Below, piece by piece: positions 25,760-33,477 of a stretch of DNA of 64,000 nucleotides. The notes under the pieces are model-generated. The model had not been told where the DNA came from. It saw only the letters and a list, made by a program, of their open reading frames with translations, and did no database searches. The stretch is taken from contig NZ_MCGQ01000052.1 in NCBI RefSeq assembly GCF_002242805.1, forward strand, positions 1-64,000, read 5' to 3'. How positions within the stretch are numbered: position 1 is the first letter of the stretch; every line of letters begins with the position of its first letter. This stretch comes from Streptomyces diastatochromogenes. Lineage in GTDB: Bacteria; Actinomycetota; Actinomycetes; Streptomycetales; Streptomycetaceae. The position numbers were made by a program, and so were the translations under genes.

Positions 25760-26352
25760 CCACGGACGGGGCACTGGCCCGCCTCATCCGCTCGGCGGCC
25801 GGCCGCACGGCGACCGCCGAGGCCGAGGCGTGCGAACTGTGCGCCGCCCCGGTGGCCGACGTACACCCCCACCTGTACGACATCGAGGCCGCCGAGGTGC
25901 GGTGCGTGTGCCACCCCTGTTCGGTGCTGTTCGCCGAGGACGGGGCGGGCGAGGGACGCTACCGGCTGGTACCCCGGCGCCGGCTGCGGCTGCCGCCGGT
26001 CGACACGGCGGTGCTGGGCGTACCGGTGGGCCTGGTGTTCTTCGTGCCGCGCTCCGACGGCACGGTCACCGCACAGGGGCCGAGCCCGGCCGGGGCCATG
26101 CGGTGGGAGGTGGACGCGGCGGCCTGGCAGCGGCTGACCGCCACGTTTCCGCAGCTCGCCTCCATGGCACCCGAGGTGGAGGCGCTGCTGGTGAACACCG
26201 TGCGGGGCCTCGACGAGCACTGGATCGTGCCGGTCGACGACTGCTTCCGGATGGTGGCCCTCGTCCGCCGCGAGTGGCGGGGCCTGTCCGGCGGCGACGG
26301 GGTCTGGCCGGCCGTGGAGCGGTTCTTCGCGGAGCTCACCGAGCGGTCGTGA
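25756..26352 (+). CDS. DUF5947 family hydrogenase-associated protein
   Basis: The 198-aa protein has two CxxC pairs near the N terminus, CELCAAPV and CVCHPC, spaced like a zinc-ribbon or rubredoxin-like metal site. An alpha/beta region with VGLVFFVPRSDGTVTAQ, VPVDDCFRMVALVRREW and a Trp-rich end follows. This family accompanies group 1h hydrogenase genes in actinobacteria, but its function has not been established. A structural role in electron transfer or assembly is possible. The GTG start (25756) overlaps the preceding TGA. Confidence 0.75.
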   Translation: MTTDGALARLIRSAAGRTATAEAEACELCAAPVADVHPHLYDIEAAEVRCVCHPCSVLFAEDGAGEGRYRLVPRRRLRLPPVDTAVLGVPVGLVFFVPRSDGTVTAQGPSPAGAMRWEVDAAAWQRLTATFPQLASMAPEVEALLVNTVRGLDEHWIVPVDDCFRMVALVRREWRGLSGGDGVWPAVERFFAELTERS

Positions 26353-26373
26353 GGACCTGGAAGGAGAACAGAC

Positions 26374-26580
26374 ATGGGCACCATCAGAGTGGGCCGCCCC
26401 CAGGCGAAGCCCGACACACCCCGCCATGTGCCGGGGATGCACCAGGGCAACCATGGCCCCTACCAGCACCAGAGCGGACACCACGAGGACGGCACCGCCG
26501 ACGCGCGCCGCTCCACCGGGATCCACTCGAAGCGGCATGACGCCCTGCTGGACGCCATGCCGAACATCTCACCGGGATGA
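26374..26580 (+). CDS. Small conserved hydrogenase-locus protein, His-rich
   Basis: The 68-aa polar peptide is rich in His, Gly and Gln (VPGMHQGNHGPYQHQSGHHE). It has no membrane segment. AAGGAG precedes the ATG at 26374. The His-rich centre could bind nickel or zinc, but that is inference. It is located between DUF5947 and another small gene, whose start overlaps its stop (ATGA), so all are probably one transcript. Confidence 0.65.
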   Translation: MGTIRVGRPQAKPDTPRHVPGMHQGNHGPYQHQSGHHEDGTADARRSTGIHSKRHDALLDAMPNISPG

Positions 26581-26789
26581 GAGAGCAGGGAGTGAGCGTG
26601 AACAAGCGCTGCCGAACGGCGAACACAGCGAGGTCGGCGATGTCCGGACGTCAGGTGCTGCTCGCGCAGGCCGCTCTGGTGGGCGGTCTGGCACTGGCCC
26701 TGTTCATGAAGCAACTGCCCAGTATGGTGCGTGAGCTGCGGATCTACCGGATGACCGGTGGCCTGCGCGCGAACCGCCGCTACCCCTGA
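26577..26789 (+). CDS. Small membrane protein (DUF6893-like)
   Basis: The frame encodes 70 aa with one central hydrophobic segment (VLLAQAALVGGLALALFM) and a basic C-terminal tail (MTGGLRANRRYP). It may tether the hydrogenase or its electron acceptor to the membrane; this is inference from position. The upstream ATG overlaps the previous stop (ATGA); an internal ATG at 26641 would leave about 49 residues that still hold the membrane segment. Confidence 0.6.
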   Translation: MREQGVSVNKRCRTANTARSAMSGRQVLLAQAALVGGLALALFMKQLPSMVRELRIYRMTGGLRANRRYP

Positions 26790-26796
26790 GCCGGCC

Positions 26797-27153
26797 GTGC
26801 ACGAACTGTCGATCGCGACGGCGATCGTGGAGCAGGCCGAGGAGATCGCCCGGGCGGACGGCGCCGACGACGTCTCGTCGGTGACCGTCCGGGTCGGCGA
26901 GCTGGCCGGTGTGGTGCCGGACGCGCTGCACTTCGCCTTCGAGGTGGCCCGGGACGGCACGGCCCTCGCCGCGGCCCGGCTCGTGGTCGAGCAGGTGACG
27001 GCACGGGCCTGGTGCGGCGGGTGCGCCGAGGAGTTCGCGGTGGGCATGCCGCCGTTCTTCTGGTGCCCGCGCTGCGACCAGCCCTCGCAGGACCTGCGCA
27101 GCGGCCGGGAACTGGAGATCACGGACGTCGAGCCGGCTGCGGCCCGGCCCTGA
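26797..27153 (+). CDS. hypA: Hydrogenase nickel insertion protein HypA
   Basis: The 118-aa protein starts VHELSIATAIVEQAEEIA, with His2 as the known nickel ligand. A zinc ribbon follows (WCGGCAEEF and WCPRCDQPS, two CxxC pairs). HypA delivers Ni(II) to the large subunit together with HypB. It is the last gene of the rightward operon, with a GTG start 7 bp after the preceding stop, and is followed by the hairpin at 27162-27194. Confidence 0.93.
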   Translation: MHELSIATAIVEQAEEIARADGADDVSSVTVRVGELAGVVPDALHFAFEVARDGTALAAARLVVEQVTARAWCGGCAEEFAVGMPPFFWCPRCDQPSQDLRSGRELEITDVEPAAARP

Positions 27154-27161
27154 CGGCAGTC

Positions 27162-27194
27162 GACCCCGCCGGTGCCTCGGGCTCCGGCGGGGTC
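27162..27194. terminator. Bidirectional hairpin terminator between hypA and hypE
   Basis: Arms gaccccgccgg (27162-27172) and ccggcggggtc (27184-27194) form a perfect 11-bp stem with an 11-base loop. It sits in the 57-bp space between two convergent operons and would block read-through from both. Confidence 0.75.
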
Positions 27195-27210
27195 CGCTGC
27201 TGTCCGGGCC

Positions 27211-28293
27211 TCAGCAGATACGGGGCAGCTGCTCCCCCAGGGGCAGGTCAACCACCCGGGTGCCGCCGAGCCCGGTGGCCACGACGACCATGCCCGGATG
27301 CTCCTCGACACACTCGCCGATGAGGGTCGCTCCGGCGCCCTGCGGGTGGGCGCGCATCGCCGCCAGCACGGCTTCGGCCTCCTCCCGGGGCACGAAGGCG
27401 ACGAGCCGTCCCTCGTTGGCGACGTAGAGCGGGTCCAGGCCGAGGAAGCCGCAGGCGTTCGCGACCTCGTCCGGGACCGGGACGGCCCGCTCCCGCAGCC
27501 GTACGCCGGTGCCGGAGGCGCGGGCGATCTCGTTGAGCGAGGCGCCGAGCCCGCCCCGGGTGGGGTCGCGCAGGACGTGGATGTCCCGGGTGACCGCCAG
27601 CATGTCCACCACCAGGCCGGCCAGCGGCGCGGTGTCGGAGGCGATCTCGATCCCGAACTCCAGCCCCTCCCGCACGCTCATGATCGCCACACCGTGCAGT
27701 CCGATCGGGCCGCTGACGATGACGGCGTCGCCCGGCCGGGCGCGCTGCGGCCGGATGTCGACCCCGTCGGGGACGAGCCCGACTCCCGCGGTGGTGACGT
27801 AGACGCCGTCGCCGTGCCCGGACTCGACCACCTTGGTGTCGCCGGTGGCGATGGTGACGCCGGCCGTCTCGGCCGCCGCGCCCATGGCCCGCGCGATGCG
27901 TTCGACGACGGTCAGCTCCACGCCCTCCTCCAGCACGAAGGCGGCGGAGAGGTAGGCGGGCCGGGCGCCGCTCATCGCCAGGTCGTTGACCGTGCCGTTG
28001 ACGGCCAGGTCGCCGAGGCAGCCGCCGGGGAAGAAGAGCGGCCGTACGACGTAGGAGTCGGTGGAGAACGCCAGCCGGGCCCCGCCGAGGTGGAGGACGG
28101 CCGAGTCCGTCATCCCGGCGAGCAGGGCGTTGCCGTAGGCGGGGGCGAAGACCTGTTCGATCAGCTCGGCGGACAGCGCGCCGCCTCCGCCGTGGCCCAT
28201 GACGACGACCGGCTGGTCGCGCAGGGGTGCGGGGCAGGTCCAGTTCGCGGGGTCGGCGGCCGTGGCGGTAGCTTCGACGGCGAGGTCAGCCAA
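27211..28293 (-). CDS. hypE: Hydrogenase maturation factor HypE
   Basis: The 360-aa protein of the PurM/SelD fold dehydrates a carbamoyl group on its C-terminal Cys to a cyanide ligand for the active-site iron. It ends in PRIC, with Cys as the last residue as required. Other landmarks are VVVMGHGGGG, FSTDSYVVRPLFFPGG, VNGTVNDLAMSGA and LRDPTRGGLGASLNEIA. The start overlaps the end of hypD by 8 bp. It is the last gene of the leftward maturation operon. Confidence 0.96.
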   Translation of the reverse strand: MADLAVEATATAADPANWTCPAPLRDQPVVVMGHGGGGALSAELIEQVFAPAYGNALLAGMTDSAVLHLGGARLAFSTDSYVVRPLFFPGGCLGDLAVNGTVNDLAMSGARPAYLSAAFVLEEGVELTVVERIARAMGAAAETAGVTIATGDTKVVESGHGDGVYVTTAGVGLVPDGVDIRPQRARPGDAVIVSGPIGLHGVAIMSVREGLEFGIEIASDTAPLAGLVVDMLAVTRDIHVLRDPTRGGLGASLNEIARASGTGVRLRERAVPVPDEVANACGFLGLDPLYVANEGRLVAFVPREEAEAVLAAMRAHPQGAGATLIGECVEEHPGMVVVATGLGGTRVVDLPLGEQLPRIC

Positions 28294-29413
28294 CGGGGTT
28301 CATCTCCTCGCGGGGGAGCGCCGGTTCGGACATCCGGCGGTACAGGTAGTAGGCGGCGCAGGCACCCTCGCTGGAGACCATGGTGGCGCCGAGCGGGGTG
28401 CGCGGGGTGCAGAGGGTGCCGAAGGCCGCGCAGTCCGTGGGCTTGATCAGCCCTTGCAGCACCTCGCCGGCGCGGCACTCGGCCGGTTCCTCGGTGCGGA
28501 TGCCGGAGACGTCGAAGCGGTGCTCGGCGTCGTACGCCCGGTAGGCCTCTCTCAGCCGCCAGCCGCTGGCGGGGATGCGGCCGATGCCGCGCCAGTTGCG
28601 GTCGGTGACCTCGAAGACGTCCTCGATCATGCGGATCGCGGCCGGGTTGCCGTCCTCGCGCACGGCACGGGCGTAGGCGTTCTCCACCCAGTGCTCGCCG
28701 CGCTCGAGCTGGCGGACCGCGCGGCGGATGCCCTCCAGGATGTCGAGGGGTTCGAATCCGGTGACGACGATCGGCACGCGATGTCGCTCCGCCAGCTCCG
28801 GGTACTCGCTCATGCCCATCACGCTGCACACATGCCCGGCGGCCAGGAAGCCCTGCACCCGGCAGGTCGGGGCGGTCATGATGGCCTCGACGGCCGGAGG
28901 GACCCGCACATGGGAGACCAGGAGGCTGAAGTTGGTCAGGCCCAGGCGCCTGGCCTGGTGCACGGCCATCGCGTTGGCGGGTGCGGTGGTCTCGAAGCCG
29001 ATGGCGAAGAACACCACCTGCCGGTCCGGGTGCTGTCGGGCGAGTTTCAGCGCGTCGAGCGGGGAGTACACGACGCGTACGTCACCGCCCTCGCCCTTGA
29101 CCCGGAACAGGTCCCGGTCGGTGCCGGGGACCCGCAGCATGTCGCCGAAGGAGCAGAAGATCACGTCCGGGCGGGCCGCGATGTCCAGCGCCTTGTCGAT
29201 ACATTCCAGCGGCGTCACACAGACCGGGCAGCCCGGGCCGTGGATCAACTCCACCTTCTCGGGGAGGAGTTGGTCGATGCCGTGACGGATGATGGAGTGG
29301 GTCTGGCCGCCGCAGACCTCCATCAGCGCCCAGGGGCGGGTGACGGTGGCGCTGATCTCGTCCAGCAACCGGCGGGCCAGGTCGGGGTCGTTGAACTCGT
29401 CGATGTACTTCAC
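28286..29413 (-). CDS. hypD: Hydrogenase maturation factor HypD
   Basis: The 375-aa protein forms the Fe(CN)2CO scaffold with HypC. The conserved Cys motifs are present: MEVCGGQTHSIIRHG, HGPGCPVCVTPLE and QGFLAAGHVCSVMG, together with FFAIGFETTAPANA and a Cys-containing C-terminal iron-sulfur region (CRAGEVLQGL, DCAAFGTLCTPR). The GTG start at 29413 overlaps the hypC stop (GTGA). A much longer open frame continues upstream, but it runs antiparallel to hypF codons and is not coding. Confidence 0.95.
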   Translation of the reverse strand: MKYIDEFNDPDLARRLLDEISATVTRPWALMEVCGGQTHSIIRHGIDQLLPEKVELIHGPGCPVCVTPLECIDKALDIAARPDVIFCSFGDMLRVPGTDRDLFRVKGEGGDVRVVYSPLDALKLARQHPDRQVVFFAIGFETTAPANAMAVHQARRLGLTNFSLLVSHVRVPPAVEAIMTAPTCRVQGFLAAGHVCSVMGMSEYPELAERHRVPIVVTGFEPLDILEGIRRAVRQLERGEHWVENAYARAVREDGNPAAIRMIEDVFEVTDRNWRGIGRIPASGWRLREAYRAYDAEHRFDVSGIRTEEPAECRAGEVLQGLIKPTDCAAFGTLCTPRTPLGATMVSSEGACAAYYLYRRMSEPALPREEMNPVG

Positions 29414-29700
29414 CGGACCTCGCTCCCGTTCTCCTGCCGGGCCGCCTGCTCCCAGGCGTCGCCGAACTCCTCCTCCAGCAGTCCGAGTTGTTCGAACAGT
29501 TCCAGGGACGCCCGGGCCGACTCCTCGTCCAGGCGCTGCAGGGCGAACCCGACGTGGACGATGACGTACTCCCCGACCCGCACATCGGGCAGGTACTCCA
29601 GACACGCCTGTTTCCGTACTCCGCCGAAGTCGATCAGCCCGGTGAGCGGGTCGGCGCCGTCGTCGATGGCCACGACCTTGCCGGGCACTGCCAGACACAT
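29410..29700 (-). CDS. hypC: Hydrogenase maturation chaperone HypC
   Basis: The 96-aa protein begins MCLAVPGKVVAID, with Cys2 as the iron-binding residue, and contains the OB-fold segment VGEYVIVHVGFALQRLDEE. It would carry the Fe(CN)2CO unit with HypD to the large subunit. It starts 4 bp after the hypF stop and shares a GTGA overlap with hypD. Confidence 0.95.
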   Translation of the reverse strand: MCLAVPGKVVAIDDGADPLTGLIDFGGVRKQACLEYLPDVRVGEYVIVHVGFALQRLDEESARASLELFEQLGLLEEEFGDAWEQAARQENGSEVR

Positions 29701-29703
29701 GGG

Positions 29704-32103
29704 TCACTCCGTCTCGTCGTTGGTTGGTGTTGCCGCGACCATGAGCTGCCCGAGCGCCAACCCACCGTCGTTCGGGGGCACTTCGCCGTGCCGGAGGACC
29801 GTGAACCGGTCCGCGGCCAGCAGGGCGGCGCACTCCTCCTCCAGCAGGGCGTTGGCGAAGACGCCTCCGGTGAGGGCGACGGTGGTCAGGCCGGTCGTTC
29901 CGCGGGCTCGTCGGCAGATCTCCGTGACGGCCCGGGCCACGCCCCGGTGGAAGCGGGCCGCGAGCACGGGGGTGGGGGTGCCGCGGCGCAGGTCGGTGAG
30001 GAGGGTGTGCAGCGGGGGTGCGATCTCCCACCTGCCCGCCCGGCTCAGTCGGCCGAGGGGCTGACGAGCCGGGGCTTGACCCGATGGGAGGGTCCGGAAT
30101 CCGAAGCGGTACGCCCCGGCGTCCGCGTGCCAGGCCTCCGTCGCGACCGCCTCCAGCTCCGACGCAGCCTGTGCCTCGTATCCCGCGCGGTGGCACACGC
30201 CGATCAGAGACGACACGGCGTCGAAGAGACGGCCCATGCTGGACGTCGGGACACATGCCACCTGGCGTTCCAACTGACGTCCCAGCACGGCCAGTTCGGA
30301 CTCCGAACACGCGACGACGCTCGGCAGATCCCGCTCCCACGGCAGCCCCGCCGCCCACAGCCGGGCCAGCGCCAGCCGGCAGGGGTTGGCGACGCCCGCG
30401 TCCCCGCCGGGGAGCGGGGCCGGGGTGAGGTGGGCGAAGCGCCGGTAGCCGGTGTAGTCGGCGAGCAGCACCTCGCCGCCCCACACGGTGCCGTCGTCGC
30501 CGTACCCGGTGCCGTCGAAGGCTACGCCGATGACGGGGGTGGCGCCGTCGAGACCGTGTTCGGCCATCGCCGAGGCGATGTGTGCGTGGTGATGTTGGAC
30601 CAACGTCGGCTTCTGCAAGTCGAGTTGGGATGACCGTGTCCGTGCCCAGCCCGTCGAGTGATAGCCGGGGTGCCGGTCGGCGGCGATCAGTTGCGGGGTG
30701 ACTCCCGTGAGGCGGCTGAGGTGCCGTTCGGCCCGCTCGGCCGCTTCGAGGGTGGCCAGGTCGCCCATGTCGCCGATGTGCGGCCCGAACCAGGCGAGGT
30801 CGCCCTCGCCCACGCAGAGGGCGTTCTTCAGGTCGCCGCCGACCGCGAGGGCCGGGCGGACCGGAACCGGCAGACGCAGGGGGCGGGGCACGTAGCCACG
30901 CGACCGGCGCAGCACCTGTTCGGTGCCGTCGGGGCGCACCCGCAGCAGGGAGTCGTCGCACGGGGAGGCGATGGGCCGGTCGTGGGCGAGCCAGGCGTCG
31001 GCGAGTCCGGCCAGCCGGGTCAGCGCCTCGGCGTCGTCGGTGACGATGGGCTCGCCGGAGCGGTTGCCGCTGGTCATGACCAGGACCTGGGGGCCGGGGG
31101 TATCGCCGGGCAGCCCGAACAGCAGCGTGTGCACGGGGGTGTACGGCAGCATCACGCCCACGTGCGGGCTGCCCGGGCAGACCTGGTCGGCGAGGCGGAG
31201 CCGGTCCGCGGGGGTGCGTCTGCGCAGCAGGACGATGGGGCGCCGGGCGCTGGTGAGTGCGGCTCGTTCGGCGTCGGAGAGGGCCGCGATGCGCTCCGCC
31301 GTGTCGAGGTCGGCGCACATCACGGCGAAGGCCTTGCCGCCGCGTTCCTTGCGGGTGCGCAGGGTGGCGACGGCGCGTGCGTCGGTGGCGTCGCAGGCCA
31401 GGTGGTAGCCGCCGACGCCCTTCACGGCGACGATCCGGCCCGCGGCCAGCAGCGCGCGTGCCGCCGTCAGGGCGTCCGCGTCCCGGGCCGGGCGGACGTC
31501 GGTTCCGTCGGCCGGGACCAGGCGGAGCCTCGGGCCGCAGTCGGGGCAGGCGACGGGCTGGGCGTGGAAGCGCCGGTCGGCCGGGGCGCCGTACTCCCGG
31601 GCGCAGGAGGGGCACATCGGGAAGCCGGCCATGGTGGTGGCCGCGCGGTCGTACGGCATCCCCGTGGCAATGGTGAAGCGGGGGCCGCAGTGAGTGCAGG
31701 TGATGAAGGGGTGGCGGAGGCGGCGATCGGCCGGATCGGCCAGCTCGCGCAGGCAGTCGGCGCAGGTCGCGGTGTCGGGCGGGAGCTGGGTGCGGCCCGT
31801 GGACCGCTCGGTGGGGCGGATGGTGAAGGGGCCTGTGGTCCCGGTGGCGGGGAGGTCCTCGCAGCCGAGGCCCGTCACGGCCGCCAGCGGGGGCGGGTAT
31901 TCGGCCAGCTGGTCGAAGAACCGGCCCACTTCGCCCGCCGGGCCCTCGACCTCGATGAGCACGCCGTTCGCGGTGTTGCTGACGAACCCGGCCAGCGCCA
32001 GGTCGGCGGCCAGCCGGTGCACGTAGGGCCGGAAGCCGACCCCCTGCACCGTGCCGCGCACGGTGATCCGGCGGCGGACCGGGCCGGTGGCGGGTGCGGT
32101 CAC
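29704..32103 (-). CDS. hypF: Carbamoyltransferase HypF
   Basis: The 799-aa protein uses carbamoyl phosphate and ATP to carbamoylate HypE. Domains in order: acylphosphatase (RGTVQGVGFRPYVHRLA, residues 12-95); two zinc-finger regions (CADCLREL, CTHCGPRF, CPSCAREY, CPDCGPRL, about 108-195); a YrdC-like domain (RIVAVKGVGGYHLACDA to VMTSGNRSGEP); and a Kae1-like domain with VQHHHAHIASAMAEHG and VALTGGVFANALLEEE. The GTG at 32103 overlaps the hypB stop. Length and domain order match other HypF proteins. Confidence 0.95.
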   Translation of the reverse strand: MTAPATGPVRRRITVRGTVQGVGFRPYVHRLAADLALAGFVSNTANGVLIEVEGPAGEVGRFFDQLAEYPPPLAAVTGLGCEDLPATGTTGPFTIRPTERSTGRTQLPPDTATCADCLRELADPADRRLRHPFITCTHCGPRFTIATGMPYDRAATTMAGFPMCPSCAREYGAPADRRFHAQPVACPDCGPRLRLVPADGTDVRPARDADALTAARALLAAGRIVAVKGVGGYHLACDATDARAVATLRTRKERGGKAFAVMCADLDTAERIAALSDAERAALTSARRPIVLLRRRTPADRLRLADQVCPGSPHVGVMLPYTPVHTLLFGLPGDTPGPQVLVMTSGNRSGEPIVTDDAEALTRLAGLADAWLAHDRPIASPCDDSLLRVRPDGTEQVLRRSRGYVPRPLRLPVPVRPALAVGGDLKNALCVGEGDLAWFGPHIGDMGDLATLEAAERAERHLSRLTGVTPQLIAADRHPGYHSTGWARTRSSQLDLQKPTLVQHHHAHIASAMAEHGLDGATPVIGVAFDGTGYGDDGTVWGGEVLLADYTGYRRFAHLTPAPLPGGDAGVANPCRLALARLWAAGLPWERDLPSVVACSESELAVLGRQLERQVACVPTSSMGRLFDAVSSLIGVCHRAGYEAQAASELEAVATEAWHADAGAYRFGFRTLPSGQAPARQPLGRLSRAGRWEIAPPLHTLLTDLRRGTPTPVLAARFHRGVARAVTEICRRARGTTGLTTVALTGGVFANALLEEECAALLAADRFTVLRHGEVPPNDGGLALGQLMVAATPTNDETE

Positions 32104-32825
32104 GAGACGGGGGCGGAGGCGGAGTGGTGGTGACCGTGGGGATGCGGGGCGAGCGGAGGACGGTGCGGCGGGGCGCCGTGCCGGGCGGCGAGGGCGTGGG
32201 CCAGAAGGGTGTCGACGCCGTCGCCGGTGCGCGCGCACGACCGTACGATCTCCACCCCTGGGTTGACCCGCTGGACGTTCGCCCGGAAGACCATCTCGTC
32301 GAAGCCGGCCGGCTCGGCCAGGTCGGTCTTGGTGACGACGACCAGATGGGCGGAGCCGAACGCGGTCGGGTACTTCAGCGGTTTGTCCTCGCCCTCGGTC
32401 ACCGCCATCAGCACGATCCGCAGGGTCTCGCCGAGGTCGTACGACGCCGGGCAGACGAGGTTGCCGACGTTTTCGACGAAGAGCAGCGCGGTGTCGGCCG
32501 GGAGCCAGCCCTCCAGGCGCGCGCGTACCTGCCGGGCCTCCAGATGGCACAGTCCGTCGGTGAGCAGTTGCTGGACCGGCGCGCCCGAACGCGCCAGCCG
32601 GACGGCGTCGTTCTCGGTCGCGAGGTCGGCGGTGAGCGCGGCGACCGGCACGCCGCGCTCCACCGCTCGGGCCAGGATCCGGCCGAGCAGCTCGGTCTTG
32701 CCGCTGCCCGGGCTGGACAGCAGGTTGACCACCGTCACGCCCTGCCGCGTCAGCTCGTCGCGCAGGCTCGCGGCCAGGTCGTCGTTCTTCGCCAGGACGG
32801 CCTGCTTGACGTCGGACCGGCACAT
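32100..32825 (-). CDS. hypB: Hydrogenase nickel-incorporation GTPase HypB
   Basis: The 241-aa GTPase has Walker A LLSSPGSGKTELL (about 35-47), VENVGNLVCPASYDLGE with the metal-site Cys, and the base-recognition motif VVVTKTDLAE. The N-terminal MCRSDV has one Cys but not the three-Cys nickel motif of Escherichia coli. The His cluster (PHPHGHHHSAS) is at the C terminus instead of near the N terminus, which may be a nickel store. It would load Ni together with HypA. Confidence 0.95.
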   Translation of the reverse strand: MCRSDVKQAVLAKNDDLAASLRDELTRQGVTVVNLLSSPGSGKTELLGRILARAVERGVPVAALTADLATENDAVRLARSGAPVQQLLTDGLCHLEARQVRARLEGWLPADTALLFVENVGNLVCPASYDLGETLRIVLMAVTEGEDKPLKYPTAFGSAHLVVVTKTDLAEPAGFDEMVFRANVQRVNPGVEIVRSCARTGDGVDTLLAHALAARHGAPPHRPPLAPHPHGHHHSASAPVS

Positions 32826-32886
32826 GGGCGCAGCTCCTCGGGGTCGTGCGGCGGAGCCCCGGCCGTGTCCCGTACGGCCCGGGGTC

Positions 32887-33477
32887 TCACCGATCTTCGG
32901 CTCCGTCGGCCGCGAGGCCGGGCAGCGCAGCCGCGTGCGGGGGCCCGGATTCCATCGGGCGGCCCAACGGCGGCGCGGGTGCGGCGGGATCGGCCAGCAG
33001 GACGGGGACCAGTGTGTGCAGCGCGTCCACGGCCCGGTCGACCGCCTCCCGCAGCGGCGCGCTGATCCCCGGCAGGATGTCCTCGTCGCCGCGCGGCAGG
33101 ACGCCGGGCTCGCAGGCCAGGACCAGGACCCGGGGCAGCGGCTCGTCGCCCAGGTGGGTGGCCAGGGCCAGCACCTTCTCCGGGTCCATGCCGTGCGCCT
33201 CGGGCACGGCCGTGCCGTCGGGCGGTTCCGCCTCGATCAGGGTGAGCGTGCCGGGGCGGTGTCCGCGCGGGGCCGCGTCGACCAGGACCGCGGTGGCGTA
33301 GCCGTCCAGCAGCGCGTAGGCGAGGTCCATGCCGCGGATGCCGAAGTCCCGCACCCGCGCCTCGGGGGGCAGCGGGCGCCGGTCGAGAGCGCGGATCACC
33401 TCGGGGCCGAACGCGTCGTCCCCGAGGAAGATGTTGCCGACGCCCGCGACGAGCAGCCGGGGCTCCGAGGGGTTCAC
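32887..33477 (-). CDS. Hydrogenase maturation endopeptidase (HyaD/HupD family)
   Basis: The 196-aa peptidase has the family start LLVAGVGNIFLGDDAFGPEV, whose Asp is a nickel-sensing residue, then FGIRGMDLAYALLDGYATAV and VLVDAAPRGHRPGTL. It should remove the 22-residue tail of HhyL after nickel insertion. The C-terminal 40 residues (Pro/Ala-rich) are longer than usual. Its ATG overlaps the hoxX stop, and a 61-bp gap separates it from hypB. Confidence 0.92.
   Translation of the reverse strand: MNPSEPRLLVAGVGNIFLGDDAFGPEVIRALDRRPLPPEARVRDFGIRGMDLAYALLDGYATAVLVDAAPRGHRPGTLTLIEAEPPDGTAVPEAHGMDPEKVLALATHLGDEPLPRVLVLACEPGVLPRGDEDILPGISAPLREAVDRAVDALHTLVPVLLADPAAPAPPLGRPMESGPPHAAALPGLAADGAEDR

Noticed and set aside
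23227..26538. Minus-strand frame of 1103 codons opposite hhyL and its neighbours
   Set aside because: Shadow of highly conserved genes on the plus strand; no family motifs.
29414..31615. Upstream extension of the hypD frame to more than 1100 codons
   Set aside because: The extension lies over hypC and hypF in another frame and is Arg/Pro-rich without any domain; HypD starts at the GTG that overlaps the hypC stop.
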